Translations under genes and position numbers: made by a program | Source: an uncultured Clostridia bacterium | GTDB taxonomy: Bacteria; Bacillota; Clostridia; TANB77; CAG-508 | Length of the DNA stretch: 6,089 nt | NCBI GenBank assembly: GCA_947630155.1 | Contig: CANRGM010000058.1 | Coordinates: 1 to 6,089 of the forward strand | Direction: 5' to 3' | Part shown: positions 1 through 5,997 of the stretch, piece after piece | Position numbering within the stretch: position 1 is the stretch's first letter | Layout of the letters: the number at the start of each line of letters is the position of its first letter | The notes under the pieces: model-generated | What the model was told of the DNA's origin: nothing | What the model saw: only the letters and a program-made list of their open reading frames with translations | Databases searched by the model: none

Positions 1-177
1 AATGATTTAAACTACAATGAAAACAACTTACTTACCATTGATTATAATTACACCGTAAACATTCAATCAAACTACACCAAAAACTATCTACACCTACTAA
101 ATTTCGACTGGCCAGTTTTGGATGAAGAATATCTTTTAAAAATTCTCTCACACATGAAAGACGTCGACTTTATCTAA
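1..177 (+). CDS. C-terminal end of an unrecognised protein (partial, 5' end outside window)
   Basis: Frame 1 is open from the first base to a TAA at 175-177 and gives 58 residues ending in HMKDVDFI. The codons are protein-like: Asn- and Tyr-rich at first, then an acidic and hydrophobic tail containing NFDWPVLDEEYLLKIL, which should be helical. I do not recognise the family. Codon choice is strikingly C-rich and G-poor on this strand (AAC, TAC, ACC, CTA), the same bias as the first 80 or so codons of the kinase downstream, so the two probably share a history. Its position before a sensor kinase makes a response regulator or other signalling partner possible, but nothing in these 58 residues shows that. 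The stop lies 31 bases before the inverted repeat at 209. Confidence 0.6.
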   Translation, partial: NDLNYNENNLLTIDYNYTVNIQSNYTKNYLHLLNFDWPVLDEEYLLKILSHMKDVDFI

Positions 178-208
178 AATTAAAAAACGAAAAAGAAATT
201 GTAGAGTA

Positions 209-366
209 GTCCAATTGAATATTTATGTAACGCAATTAAATATATTAACATGCAGTGGAGTGCGCAGTTTGGCGCCCCCACCTCATGTCTTCCACAAAAC
301 TCCCACGCCAGCAAACGAACGGAATGTTAATATATTTAATTGCGTTACATAAATATTCAATTGGAC
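209..366. repeat. Large perfect inverted repeat (43-bp arms) enclosing a GC-rich core
   Basis: Bases 209-251 are the exact reverse complement of 324-366, with no mismatch over 43 bp. The arms are about 21% GC (9 of 43). The 72-base core, 252-323, is about 60% GC (43 of 72) and can form a smaller imperfect stem: GTTTGGCG pairs with CGCC-AGC-AAAC if three bases are bulged. The element occupies most of the gap between the partial gene and the kinase. No target-site duplication is visible at its outer edges, no ORF lies inside, and no U-run follows either arm, so it is not a simple terminator. It could be a MITE-like insertion, an invertible recombination site pair, or the base stem of a structured leader RNA. 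The sequence alone does not decide. Confidence 0.85.
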
Positions 367-392
367 GACCCCCTGCAAAAGCCCAAAAACAG

Positions 393-399
393 AAAGGAG
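393..399 (+). promoter_or_regulatory. Ribosome binding site that fixes the kinase start
   Basis: AAAGGAG ends 9 bases before the ATG at 409. The alternative in-frame ATG at 340 lies inside the right arm of the inverted repeat and has no Shine-Dalgarno match. It would add 23 residues, rich in Lys and Gln, that do not look like a conserved N-terminus. The start at 409 is therefore preferred. Confidence 0.85.
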
Positions 400-408
400 A
401 AAAAAAAC

Positions 409-2400
409 ATGAATCTCAAAAACCTATTTTACAAAAAACCAAGCCTAAGAATAGCCCTAAGATACAGTGGAGTAGCCTCAATCATAATCCTAATTTTCTC
501 ACTAATAGTCCCAAACCTCCTAAACTACGGCCCAGAATCCATCAACACCGACTTCGACATCCAAATGTCCTACATCCCCTACTGGCTACAATTTCTCTGC
601 ATAGGATTCCTATTAATCTTTCTAATAACACTAACAACCCACTTCCTATTCAGAAGTGTCGACAAATTTTATTTATCCACAGATTCTGAAAAATATAACA
701 ACGTAACTCTAATAAAAAAGGTAAGAAAAAAATGCTTTAGTCTACCATATTTAATACCAATATGCGAAGTAGTAATTCCAGCAATTTCAGCCCTATTAGT
801 ACTCATCTTAACTGGAAGCCATTTATCAATAATGGTTGTAAAAATATTAATTATAGTATTTGCATTTTCACTAATTTTAGCAGTCACATCATTCATATTC
901 TCAAAAGGAATCTATAACGAAATTTTAACAAAAACCTACAAAGAAGATGTAAATATAGGCTTACGAATAAACCTAAAATCAAAAGTTTTACTACAAATAC
1001 TACCATTACTATTTTTCTGTATAAGTTTACTAACATTCATAGGTTATACATTCACAGTACGTGAAAAAGAAAATGTTTACTTTAATGTATATAATCAATT
1101 GATGGAAAGTAATTTCCCTAATGATGTAACTTACTCATATCCAGACTTATACAAAAAATTCAATGAAATGGAACTTTTTGATAACACACATAGTAAATTC
1201 ATTATGAAATCTGATGGCTCAGTATTAACTTTAAATGGGAAAGAACCAAGTTCATTTGTATTAGAATATACTAAACAAATCTCCCAAAAATATAATGGAA
1301 GAATCTATGACAGTTACGGTGTTGATGCACAAGGAAAATCAATCAAACTTTCAACGAATGAAGGAGATGTTTATATATGCGTACTATATGATGTTACTTC
1401 CCCTACATCTCTAATATACTTGACCATATCTGGAATATCTTTATTTATAATTACTACTGTAATATTATATATTTTCAGTACTTCTCTTTCAAAAGATATT
1501 TCGCAAATATCTGATAATTTTGAAAGACTATGTTCAAATGAATTTGGAAAAATACTTCCTGTTACAACAAATGATGAAATTGGAGATTTAATTCATTCAT
1601 TTAATATGGTTCAAAAATACAGTCAAAATCAAATGAATTTAATTAAAAACAATCAGGAAGTCCTTATGGAACAAGAGCGTTTAGCTACTCTAGGACAAAT
1701 GGTTGGAGGAATTGCACACAACTTGAAAACACCTATAATGTCTATTTCAGGTGCAAGTGAAGGACTAAAGGATTTAATTAATGAATATGATTCATCTATT
1801 GGAGATAGTGATGTAACAATAAATGATCACCACGAGATTGCTAATGATATGAGAAAATGGATTGAAAAAATTAATAATTACACTTCATATATGTCTGATA
1901 TTATTACTGCTGTAAAAGGTCAGGCTGTTACACTTTCAAACCAGGAAATTGTTTCTTTTACTGTTGGTGAATTGGTTAAAAGAGTTTATATTTTAATGAA
2001 ACATGAGCTAAAAAATTCATTAATTGAACTAAATATTAATATGAACGTTGATGAAAATTTAACTTTACAAGGAGATATTAATAGTTTAGTACAGGTTTTG
2101 AATAACCTAATCTCTAATGCTATTCAGTCTTATGATGGTGCTGAAAATAAAAGTATCGATTTAGATTTAAATACAGTTAACAATTGTTTGATAATTAGTG
2201 TTACAGATTATGGTAAGGGCATTCCTAGTGAAGTTCAAGAAAAATTATTTAAGGAAATGGTTACAACTAAAGGAAAAAATGGTACTGGTTTAGGATTGTT
2301 TATGTCATATTCAAACATAAGGGCTCATTTCAATGGAAATATGAAGTTTGAATCTGAAGTTGGAAAAGGTACTAGATTCGAAATATCTTTACCATTATAA
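409..2400 (+). CDS. Membrane-bound sensor histidine kinase (HAMP, HisKA, HATPase_c)
   Basis: This is a 663-aa sensor kinase that should autophosphorylate on a histidine and pass the phosphate to a response regulator not visible in this window. Hydrophobic segments at about 20-40, 58-80, 112-134, 141-165, 192-214 and 334-357 suggest six membrane helices. An extracytoplasmic loop of roughly 118 residues lies before the last one and is the likely sensor. A HAMP linker follows (about 358-411, with NDEIGDLIHSFN from 388). The H box is GGIAHNLKTP with His437, the HNLKTP variant related to NtrB/DctB-like kinases. The ATPase domain shows the N box (NLISNAIQS, Asn570), the G1 box (DYGKGIP from Asp600) and the G2 box (GKNGTGLGL from 622). 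All catalytic motifs are present. The ligand is unknown. The first 80 codons are C-rich on this strand and the last 80 are G-rich, which is unusual within one gene. Confidence 0.93.
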   Translation: MNLKNLFYKKPSLRIALRYSGVASIIILIFSLIVPNLLNYGPESINTDFDIQMSYIPYWLQFLCIGFLLIFLITLTTHFLFRSVDKFYLSTDSEKYNNVTLIKKVRKKCFSLPYLIPICEVVIPAISALLVLILTGSHLSIMVVKILIIVFAFSLILAVTSFIFSKGIYNEILTKTYKEDVNIGLRINLKSKVLLQILPLLFFCISLLTFIGYTFTVREKENVYFNVYNQLMESNFPNDVTYSYPDLYKKFNEMELFDNTHSKFIMKSDGSVLTLNGKEPSSFVLEYTKQISQKYNGRIYDSYGVDAQGKSIKLSTNEGDVYICVLYDVTSPTSLIYLTISGISLFIITTVILYIFSTSLSKDISQISDNFERLCSNEFGKILPVTTNDEIGDLIHSFNMVQKYSQNQMNLIKNNQEVLMEQERLATLGQMVGGIAHNLKTPIMSISGASEGLKDLINEYDSSIGDSDVTINDHHEIANDMRKWIEKINNYTSYMSDIITAVKGQAVTLSNQEIVSFTVGELVKRVYILMKHELKNSLIELNINMNVDENLTLQGDINSLVQVLNNLISNAIQSYDGAENKSIDLDLNTVNNCLIISVTDYGKGIPSEVQEKLFKEMVTTKGKNGTGLGLFMSYSNIRAHFNGNMKFESEVGKGTRFEISLPL

Positions 2401-2465
2401 TAGAATATAAAAGCAGGTTATAGGTATTCCCGTAAAACCTAAATAATACAATAAGAGGATAATTT

Positions 2466-3534
2466 ATGAAGTTACGAGTACCACAATACTTTAAACAATT
2501 TCACTGCATTGCTGGCAACTGCAAAGAAAGCTGTTGCTCAGCAGGGTGGGAAATAGATATAGATGAGGAGACTGCAGAATTATATAATCAAGTTACTCGG
2601 TGAATTTGGGGAGAAATTGAAGCAAAACATTGATACTTCAACTCCAAAACACTTTATTTTAAATAGCAATAAAAATTGCCCTTTTTTAAATGATAAAAAA
2701 TTATGCGAAATTTACATTAATCTTGGGAAAGATAGTCTGTGCAAAATATGTGCAGAACATCCTCGTTATTATGAATGGTTTGATGATGTAAAAGAAGGTG
2801 GAATTGGTTTATGTTGTGAAGAGGCTTGCAGAATAATACTTTCTGATACACATCCATTTTCTACATGTGAAATTGAAATTCCTTATGAAAATGCAGAAAA
2901 TTATGATATAGAGATTTACAATTATATATACACAGCAAGGGAAAAAATAATATCATATCTTGGCAACACCTCCCTACCTTTTAATTCACGAATTCGTGAT
3001 GTACTTTGGTATTGCTATACAATACAACAAAACATAGATAGTGGTTTACTTGATGATGAGGATATTTTTCCAATTAAGGCATATTCTCAACCAGATTTGC
3101 AATCTGTATTAGAGTTTTTATTAACTCTTGAAACTAACTCAGCTGACTGGTCTCTATATTTGAAGGATTGTATATCTTTATATAAAAATAATGCAGAAAA
3201 ATTCGATCAATTTTATGACTCTCATCCTGAAATACTACAATATTTACAAAACATTTCAATTTACTTTGTTTGGCGATATTTTCTTAAATCTGTATTTGAT
3301 GAAGATGTTCTTTCAAAAATTAAACTGATGGTGGTTAGTGTTGCTGTTTTAAAAAGTCTTTATTTTTGTACATGGGTGAAAAAGCAAAATTTAACTATAG
3401 AGGATTGTATTGAAATAACTAAAAAGTATTCAGAAGAAATTGAATATAGTGAAGAAAATTTATACAAACTTGCAGATGCTTCTTACAAATTAGATATTTT
3501 CTCAACAGAAAATTTAATTTCATTGTTTTTATAA
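2466..3534 (+). pseudogene. fliB: FliB-family flagellin lysine-N-methylase, frameshifted
   Basis: FliB proteins methylate surface lysines of flagellin; they carry a cysteine-bound iron-sulfur cluster (family knowledge). The ATG at 2466 follows AAGAGG by 7 bases and opens with the family N-terminus MKLRVPQYFKQFHCI. Cysteines at 14, 19, 23 and 24 lead into GWEIDIDEET, but this frame stops at TGA 2601-2603 after 45 codons. The next frame continues the family exactly (GEFGEKLKQNI, NCPFLNDKKLCEIYINLG, CKICAEHPRYYEWF, GLCCEEACRIIL) to TAA 3532-3534. Skipping one base, such as C2598, restores TGEFGEKL and a protein of about 355 residues, close to normal length. An internal ATG at 2563 opens a 323-codon ORF, but it would lack the N-terminal cysteine cluster and starts in the wrong frame for the conserved helix. 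The gene lies 65 bases after the kinase with no terminator between, so co-transcription is likely. Family assignment is firm; functional status is not. Confidence 0.85.
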
Positions 3535-3600
3535 TAATAAAGGACTCTTAATCAACTTTTAAATAAGTTTGACTTAGAGTCCTTTATTATTATCTTTTTT
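3533..3600 (+). terminator. Strong intrinsic terminator after fliB
   Basis: Bases 3533-3548 pair perfectly with 3576-3591 (16 bp, including AGGACTCT/AGAGTCCT). The 27-base loop contains a further weak stem, and the right arm is followed by ATC and six T's at 3595-3600. The stem begins inside the fliB stop codon. On the minus strand the same hairpin lacks a clean T-run but could still help to end the gene whose last stop is at 3631. Confidence 0.9.
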
Positions 3601-3630
3601 GCTTATACAATTACATATACAATTTTTTAT

Positions 3631-4377
3631 TTAATTATTTTTATTCAATTTTTCCATTATCATTTTTTCCATTTGTTCATATACATAATTATAAATGTCT
3701 TCTTGTGAAGCCGCATCAATTATATTGAATTTGTTTCACATCAATTGTAACACTACATTGTTAGATAAATGTATATCTGAAACAAAATATATCATTTTGT
3801 TACCAGCCTTTACTAAAATATTCTATTGTTTCATTTACAAAGAAATAGCAAGAGCTGTTCTTAATGGGTTATATGTTGAATATATAAGTAAATTTCTCAT
3901 ATATTTGAAAAATTCCCTATACTCTTCCATAAAAGTTTCTTGCGAACAGTGAAATGTTAGAAATTCACTTATATGTGCCTCCACACGGTTTTCGAAAAGG
4001 TAACTAATATCAAATCCAGACAATCCTGTCCTAAAAGTATACATATAATCATTATTTTCTGTATTTATTATATTAATGATTTCTTTCTCATCCTTGCTTT
4101 TAATATTTTTATAGTATTCTATTGCCTCTTCTGAATATCTTGATTTTAGGTATCTTTCATGCTGTTCAATCATTAAATCCATTGCATATTTAGCCAGCAT
4201 TTCATCTTTTAGTTTAAAAGTTACAAATCCAGGATTCTCTGCTGGTACATATCCTACATTATATAGATTTTTGTCAACTTTCTTAAAGAAATATAATTCA
4301 ACTTCTTTTGCCATTTCCTTATCTATTACTGTTACTACTATTTTTTTTGCTAGTCCTACACATAAATTTTTACTCAT
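3631..4377 (-). pseudogene. Unrecognised conserved-looking gene, degraded near its 3' end
   Basis: The ATG at 4377 is preceded by AGGAG (4390-4386) with 8 bases between. A GTG at 4386 overlaps this site and is not the start. The frame is open for 180 codons (MSKNLCVGLAKKIVV... to ...TALAISL), then meets TAA 3837-3835, TAG 3825-3823 and TGA 3738-3736. Protein-like sequence nevertheless resumes in the same frame (AGNKMIYFVSDIHLSNN, NKFNIIDAASQEDIYNYVYEQ) and ends at TAA 3633-3631. Between ISL and AGNK another frame reads FVNETIEYFSK. Restoring one T near 3839 and removing one G near 3806 joins ISFVNETIEYFSKAGNKM and removes the first two stops, leaving only the TGA. Read through, the protein would be about 248 residues, charged, with no signal peptide or membrane helix. 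I do not recognise the family. The tail IIDAxSQEDI is faintly like nucleotide kinases, which is too weak to name. Confidence 0.6.
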
Positions 4378-4400
4378 ATTTTTCACTCCTTTAATATGTA

Positions 4401-4430
4401 TATATATTATTTTAACAAAAACTTAATCAA
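4401..4430 (-). promoter_or_regulatory. Probable promoter of the 4377 minus-strand gene
   Basis: On the minus strand, TTGATT (4430-4425) and TATATA (4406-4401) are 18 bases apart, placing the transcript start near 4394 and leaving a leader just long enough for the AGGAG site at 4390-4386. The -35 element lies inside the outer arm of the palindrome at 4421-4466. Strength is moderate and the call is by inspection only. Confidence 0.45.
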
Positions 4431-4466
4431 ATTTGGTCGCTTTGAAAGCGACATTTTTGATTAAGT
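4421..4466. promoter_or_regulatory. Nested palindrome between divergent genes (operator or attenuator candidate)
   Basis: The outer arms 4421-4431 and 4456-4466 are perfect complements (ACTTAATCAAA and TTTGATTAAGT). Inside them lies a 17-base odd palindrome at 4436-4452, GTCGCTTT-G-AAAGCGAC. The outer left arm covers the -35 of the minus-strand promoter, and the right arm ends one base before the putative -35 of the plus-strand gene. A protein bound here could therefore affect both genes, and the HTH-like product of 4583-5098 is an obvious candidate. On the minus strand the hairpin is followed by a TTTTT run (4420-4416), so it also resembles a terminator or attenuator. Confidence 0.5.
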
Positions 4467-4467
4467 C

Positions 4468-4496
4468 TTTATAAATTAAAAATAATATGATACAAT
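4468..4496 (+). promoter_or_regulatory. Probable extended -10 promoter of the 4583 gene
   Basis: TACAAT at 4491-4496 is preceded by TG at 4488-4489, giving an extended -10 (TGnTACAAT). The best -35 is a weak TTTATA at 4468-4473, with 17-base spacing. This predicts a leader of about 80 bases before the ATG at 4583. Confidence 0.5.
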
Positions 4497-4582
4497 AATT
4501 CAGTAAAATTTTTTTTATGTATAGCTTTTTAGTTCGTAATCAGATTTATATTTATTTATTATTCACTGCAAGGAGGTTCTTT

Positions 4583-5098
4583 ATGTCTTATCAAAATTTA
4601 TATATGAAAAACAAAACTATTATTCCACAATCATTATTAGAATTATTTGAATTTTATAAAAATTCTATTATGTCAAATCCAGCTAAGCCTACTATAAGCG
4701 ATTTTAAAGTATGCGAATCTTCTGCAGAATATATAATTTTAAATACTAAAAAAAGTGCAAAGAACTTTAATGAGCTATTATTTGAATACATTGATAATGC
4801 TAATATTAGCGACGTAAAATTGTATAAAAAGGCAGATATCGACAAGCGTCTTTTTTCTAAAATAAGGTCAAGTAATGAATATCATCCATCTTTTGGAACT
4901 GTCACATTGCTTGCTTTAGCATTGGAGCTAACTAGTGTGCAATACGAAGAGTTGCTTAATTCTGCTTCATATTCTTTGCCTCAAAATTCATATGTGAATA
5001 TTACTTTGAAGTATTGTTTTGATAATGAAATGTATAATATTAATGAAGTTAATGATTTATTGTTTGCTGTTTCAGGGAAAGTAATTAAGGAGTTGTAG
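4583..5098 (+). CDS. Small protein with a C-terminal HTH-like domain (KADIDKRLFSKIRSS type)
   Basis: The ATG at 4583 follows AAGGAGG (4570-4576) by 6 bases, giving 171 residues. A longer in-frame ATG at 4517 has no binding site and is not used. Residues from about 66 onward, FNELLFEYIDN, then YKKADIDKRLFSKIRSS, then TVTLLALALELTSVQYEELL, then NSASYSLPQ and NEMYNINEVNDLLFA, match a recurrent Firmicute domain. From memory it occurs alone or fused behind macro (ADP-ribose-binding) domains and resembles a Cro/Xre-type helical DNA-binding fold. The N-terminal 60 residues are not recognised and show no macro domain, so this is a stand-alone version. No membrane segment or signal peptide is seen. 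It is divergent from the 4377 gene and is followed directly by a truncated ORF with its own binding site. A transcriptional regulator is likely; the target is unknown. Confidence 0.75.
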   Translation: MSYQNLYMKNKTIIPQSLLELFEFYKNSIMSNPAKPTISDFKVCESSAEYIILNTKKSAKNFNELLFEYIDNANISDVKLYKKADIDKRLFSKIRSSNEYHPSFGTVTLLALALELTSVQYEELLNSASYSLPQNSYVNITLKYCFDNEMYNINEVNDLLFAVSGKVIKEL

Positions 5099-5152
5099 AT
5101 GGAATATGAATTACACTTAAAAATGTACATATATAATAAAATTATAATATAA
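5099..5152 (+). pseudogene. Truncated partner ORF, 17 codons, well initiated
   Basis: The ATG at 5099 immediately follows the TAG of the upstream gene. AAGGAG at 5087-5092 sits 6 bases before it, so the start is well formed and translationally coupled. The product MEYELHLKMYIYNKIII ends at TAA 5150-5152, and no adjoining frame continues convincingly. The arrangement suggests that the HTH-like gene once had a downstream operon partner of which only the first codons remain. It could instead be a true short peptide. Confidence 0.4.
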
Positions 5153-5195
5153 AGTTCGTTGTGTTATTAGTAGATGAAAACACTCTACTTTTAAG

Positions 5196-5242
5196 AGATA
5201 AAAAAACCAGAAGATTTTTATTTTCTTCTAGTATTTTTATCT
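5196..5242. terminator. Intrinsic terminator, best on the minus strand
   Basis: Arms 5196-5214 and 5224-5242 form a 19-bp stem with two mismatches and a 9-base loop. Read on the minus strand, the core AGAAGA/TCTTCT stem is followed by seven T's (5206-5200), a standard terminator for the gene ending at 5302. Read on the plus strand, the right arm carries TATTTTT, so some activity for the 4583 operon is also expected. Confidence 0.75.
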
Positions 5243-5256
5243 GAATTGTCCGGCTG

Positions 5257-5298
5257 TCTGCAGAGAATACTGCAGAGCTCTGCAGTATTCTCTGCAGA
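5257..5298. repeat. Perfect 42-bp palindrome without spacer, containing four CTGCAG sites
   Basis: Bases 5257-5277 are the exact reverse complement of 5278-5298, with no central spacer. Each half contains CTGCAGAG twice as a direct repeat, so CTGCAG occurs at 5258, 5270, 5280 and 5292, with GAGCTC at the centre (5275-5280). A plus-strand transcript would form a long hairpin followed by AATTTTATTTTTTT, which is terminator-like. On the minus strand the palindrome starts 3 bases after the stop codon at 5302. The palindrome is certain; its role may be termination, a protein or recombination site, or a mobile repeat. Confidence 0.9.
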
Positions 5299-5301
5299 AT
5301 T

Positions 5302-5929
5302 TTATTTTTTTATCCAAATTGGTTTTGTATCCGTTCCAGAATTTTCTATAAACTCTTTTGTTCTTAAGTATGTTAATGCTGTCCTAACTCTACTATCCAT
5401 TCTTGATATTGTTTCATTTAAAATAGGATATATATATTCATTAATTTCTTTTCTGGTCTTTCCATCTCCATCTTCATTCCTGTCACATATTTTATTAGCA
5501 GTTTTATGAATGTCTGAACTTTCATAAACATAAATATAAATATACAAAATATGTTTCTCTTCTACAACATATTCTATTATTCCAAATTATATTTTCCTTC
5601 ATCTTCCGCTACTTGCAATAGGGCTTCTTTATCGTCTTCCGAAATATTATCTGTAAAATTCTCCCCACTATTATGATGAATATTTAAGCCAAAGTATTTT
5701 TCAAAAAATTTTAGTACTTTTTCTATAATTGTTTGCTTTTTCTCTGCTCTATTACCTCCACCAAATCTTCTCATTGGTGGAAGTATTTTTTCAATATCTG
5801 TTCTATTAGTTTTAACTTGTCCATCTCTAAAAGAATTATTTAAAAATTTTCTTGTTTCTTTTCATTTAAGTTTTCTTCTTCAATACGACTTCTTAAGTCT
5901 GATTCTTCTTGTTCTTTTTTATTATCCAT
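5302..5929 (-). pseudogene. Short gene with a type I restriction R-subunit-like C-terminal segment and a winged-helix-like tail, read in three frames
   Basis: The ATG at 5929 follows AAGGGG and a sigma-A-like promoter. Frame one gives MDNKKEQEESDLRSRIEEEN and stops after 29 codons (TAA 5842-5840). A second frame, open from 5861 to TAA 5579-5577, reads ETRKFLNNSFRDGQVKTN, TDIEKILPPMRRFGGGNRAE and KKQTIIEKVLKFFEKYFGL. From memory this resembles the end of EcoR124-type HsdR subunits. Adding one A in the A-rich run near 5862 joins the two as LNEKETRKFLNNSF. A third frame, open from 5586, reads IIEYVVEEKHILYIYIYVYE and ends in TRKEINEYIYPIL, TALTYLRTKEFIENSGTD and KPIWIKK, like the C-terminal winged helix of AlbA_2/RecG-like ATPases. 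It stops at TAA 5304-5302. One more base near 5580 would join the last two parts into a protein of about 209 residues. Two or three separate small ORFs remain possible. Homologies are tentative. Confidence 0.5.
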
Positions 5930-5968
5930 TTTTCTACCCCTTAATTTAAGTTTTATTTACTATTATAT

Positions 5969-5997
5969 AGTATATCATACAACGACTTTTTTCTCAA
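5969..5997 (-). promoter_or_regulatory. Sigma-A-like promoter for the 5929 minus-strand gene
   Basis: On the minus strand, TTGAGA (5997-5992) and TATACT (5974-5969) are separated by exactly 17 bases, with TG one base before the -10 hexamer. Transcription would begin near 5962, about 33 bases before the ATG at 5929. This is the best-formed promoter in the window. Confidence 0.7.

Noticed and set aside
209..366. Reading the inverted repeat as an integron attC site or a retron msr-msd
   Set aside because: No attC core motifs fit at the ends, and there is no integrase or reverse transcriptase in the window.
340..408. Upstream in-frame ATG for the kinase
   Set aside because: It sits inside the right inverted-repeat arm without a ribosome binding site, whereas AAAGGAG precedes the ATG at 409.
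255..689. A 144-codon open frame overlapping the start of the kinase
   Set aside because: It lies in another frame of the C-rich kinase 5' end, has no binding site, and encodes a Pro/Asn/His-rich sequence typical of a shadow frame.
3736..3795. KMIYFVSDIHLSNN looks like the start of a calcineurin-type phosphoesterase
   Set aside because: It has no ribosome binding site, meets a stop 15 residues later, and fits better as the internal part of the damaged 4377 gene.
3695..3952. 85-codon plus-strand ORF
   Set aside because: It is antisense to the protein-like minus-strand gene and has no ribosome binding site.
4654..4845. 63-codon minus-strand ORF
   Set aside because: It is antisense to the well-supported HTH-like gene, with no promoter or binding site.
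5150..5242. Open plus-strand frame reading KFVVLLVDENTLLLRDKK after the 17-codon ORF
   Set aside because: It has no start or binding site, and its end is coded by the terminator stem, so it is probably chance.
5418..5480. DRNEDGDGK on the minus strand resembles an EF-hand or dockerin calcium loop
   Set aside because: The position-12 acidic residue is displaced, there is no second loop, and the surroundings look like a linker into a winged helix.
5246..5509. 87-codon plus-strand ORF
   Set aside because: It starts in the spacer just before the palindrome and runs antisense to the winged-helix-like segment, with no binding site.
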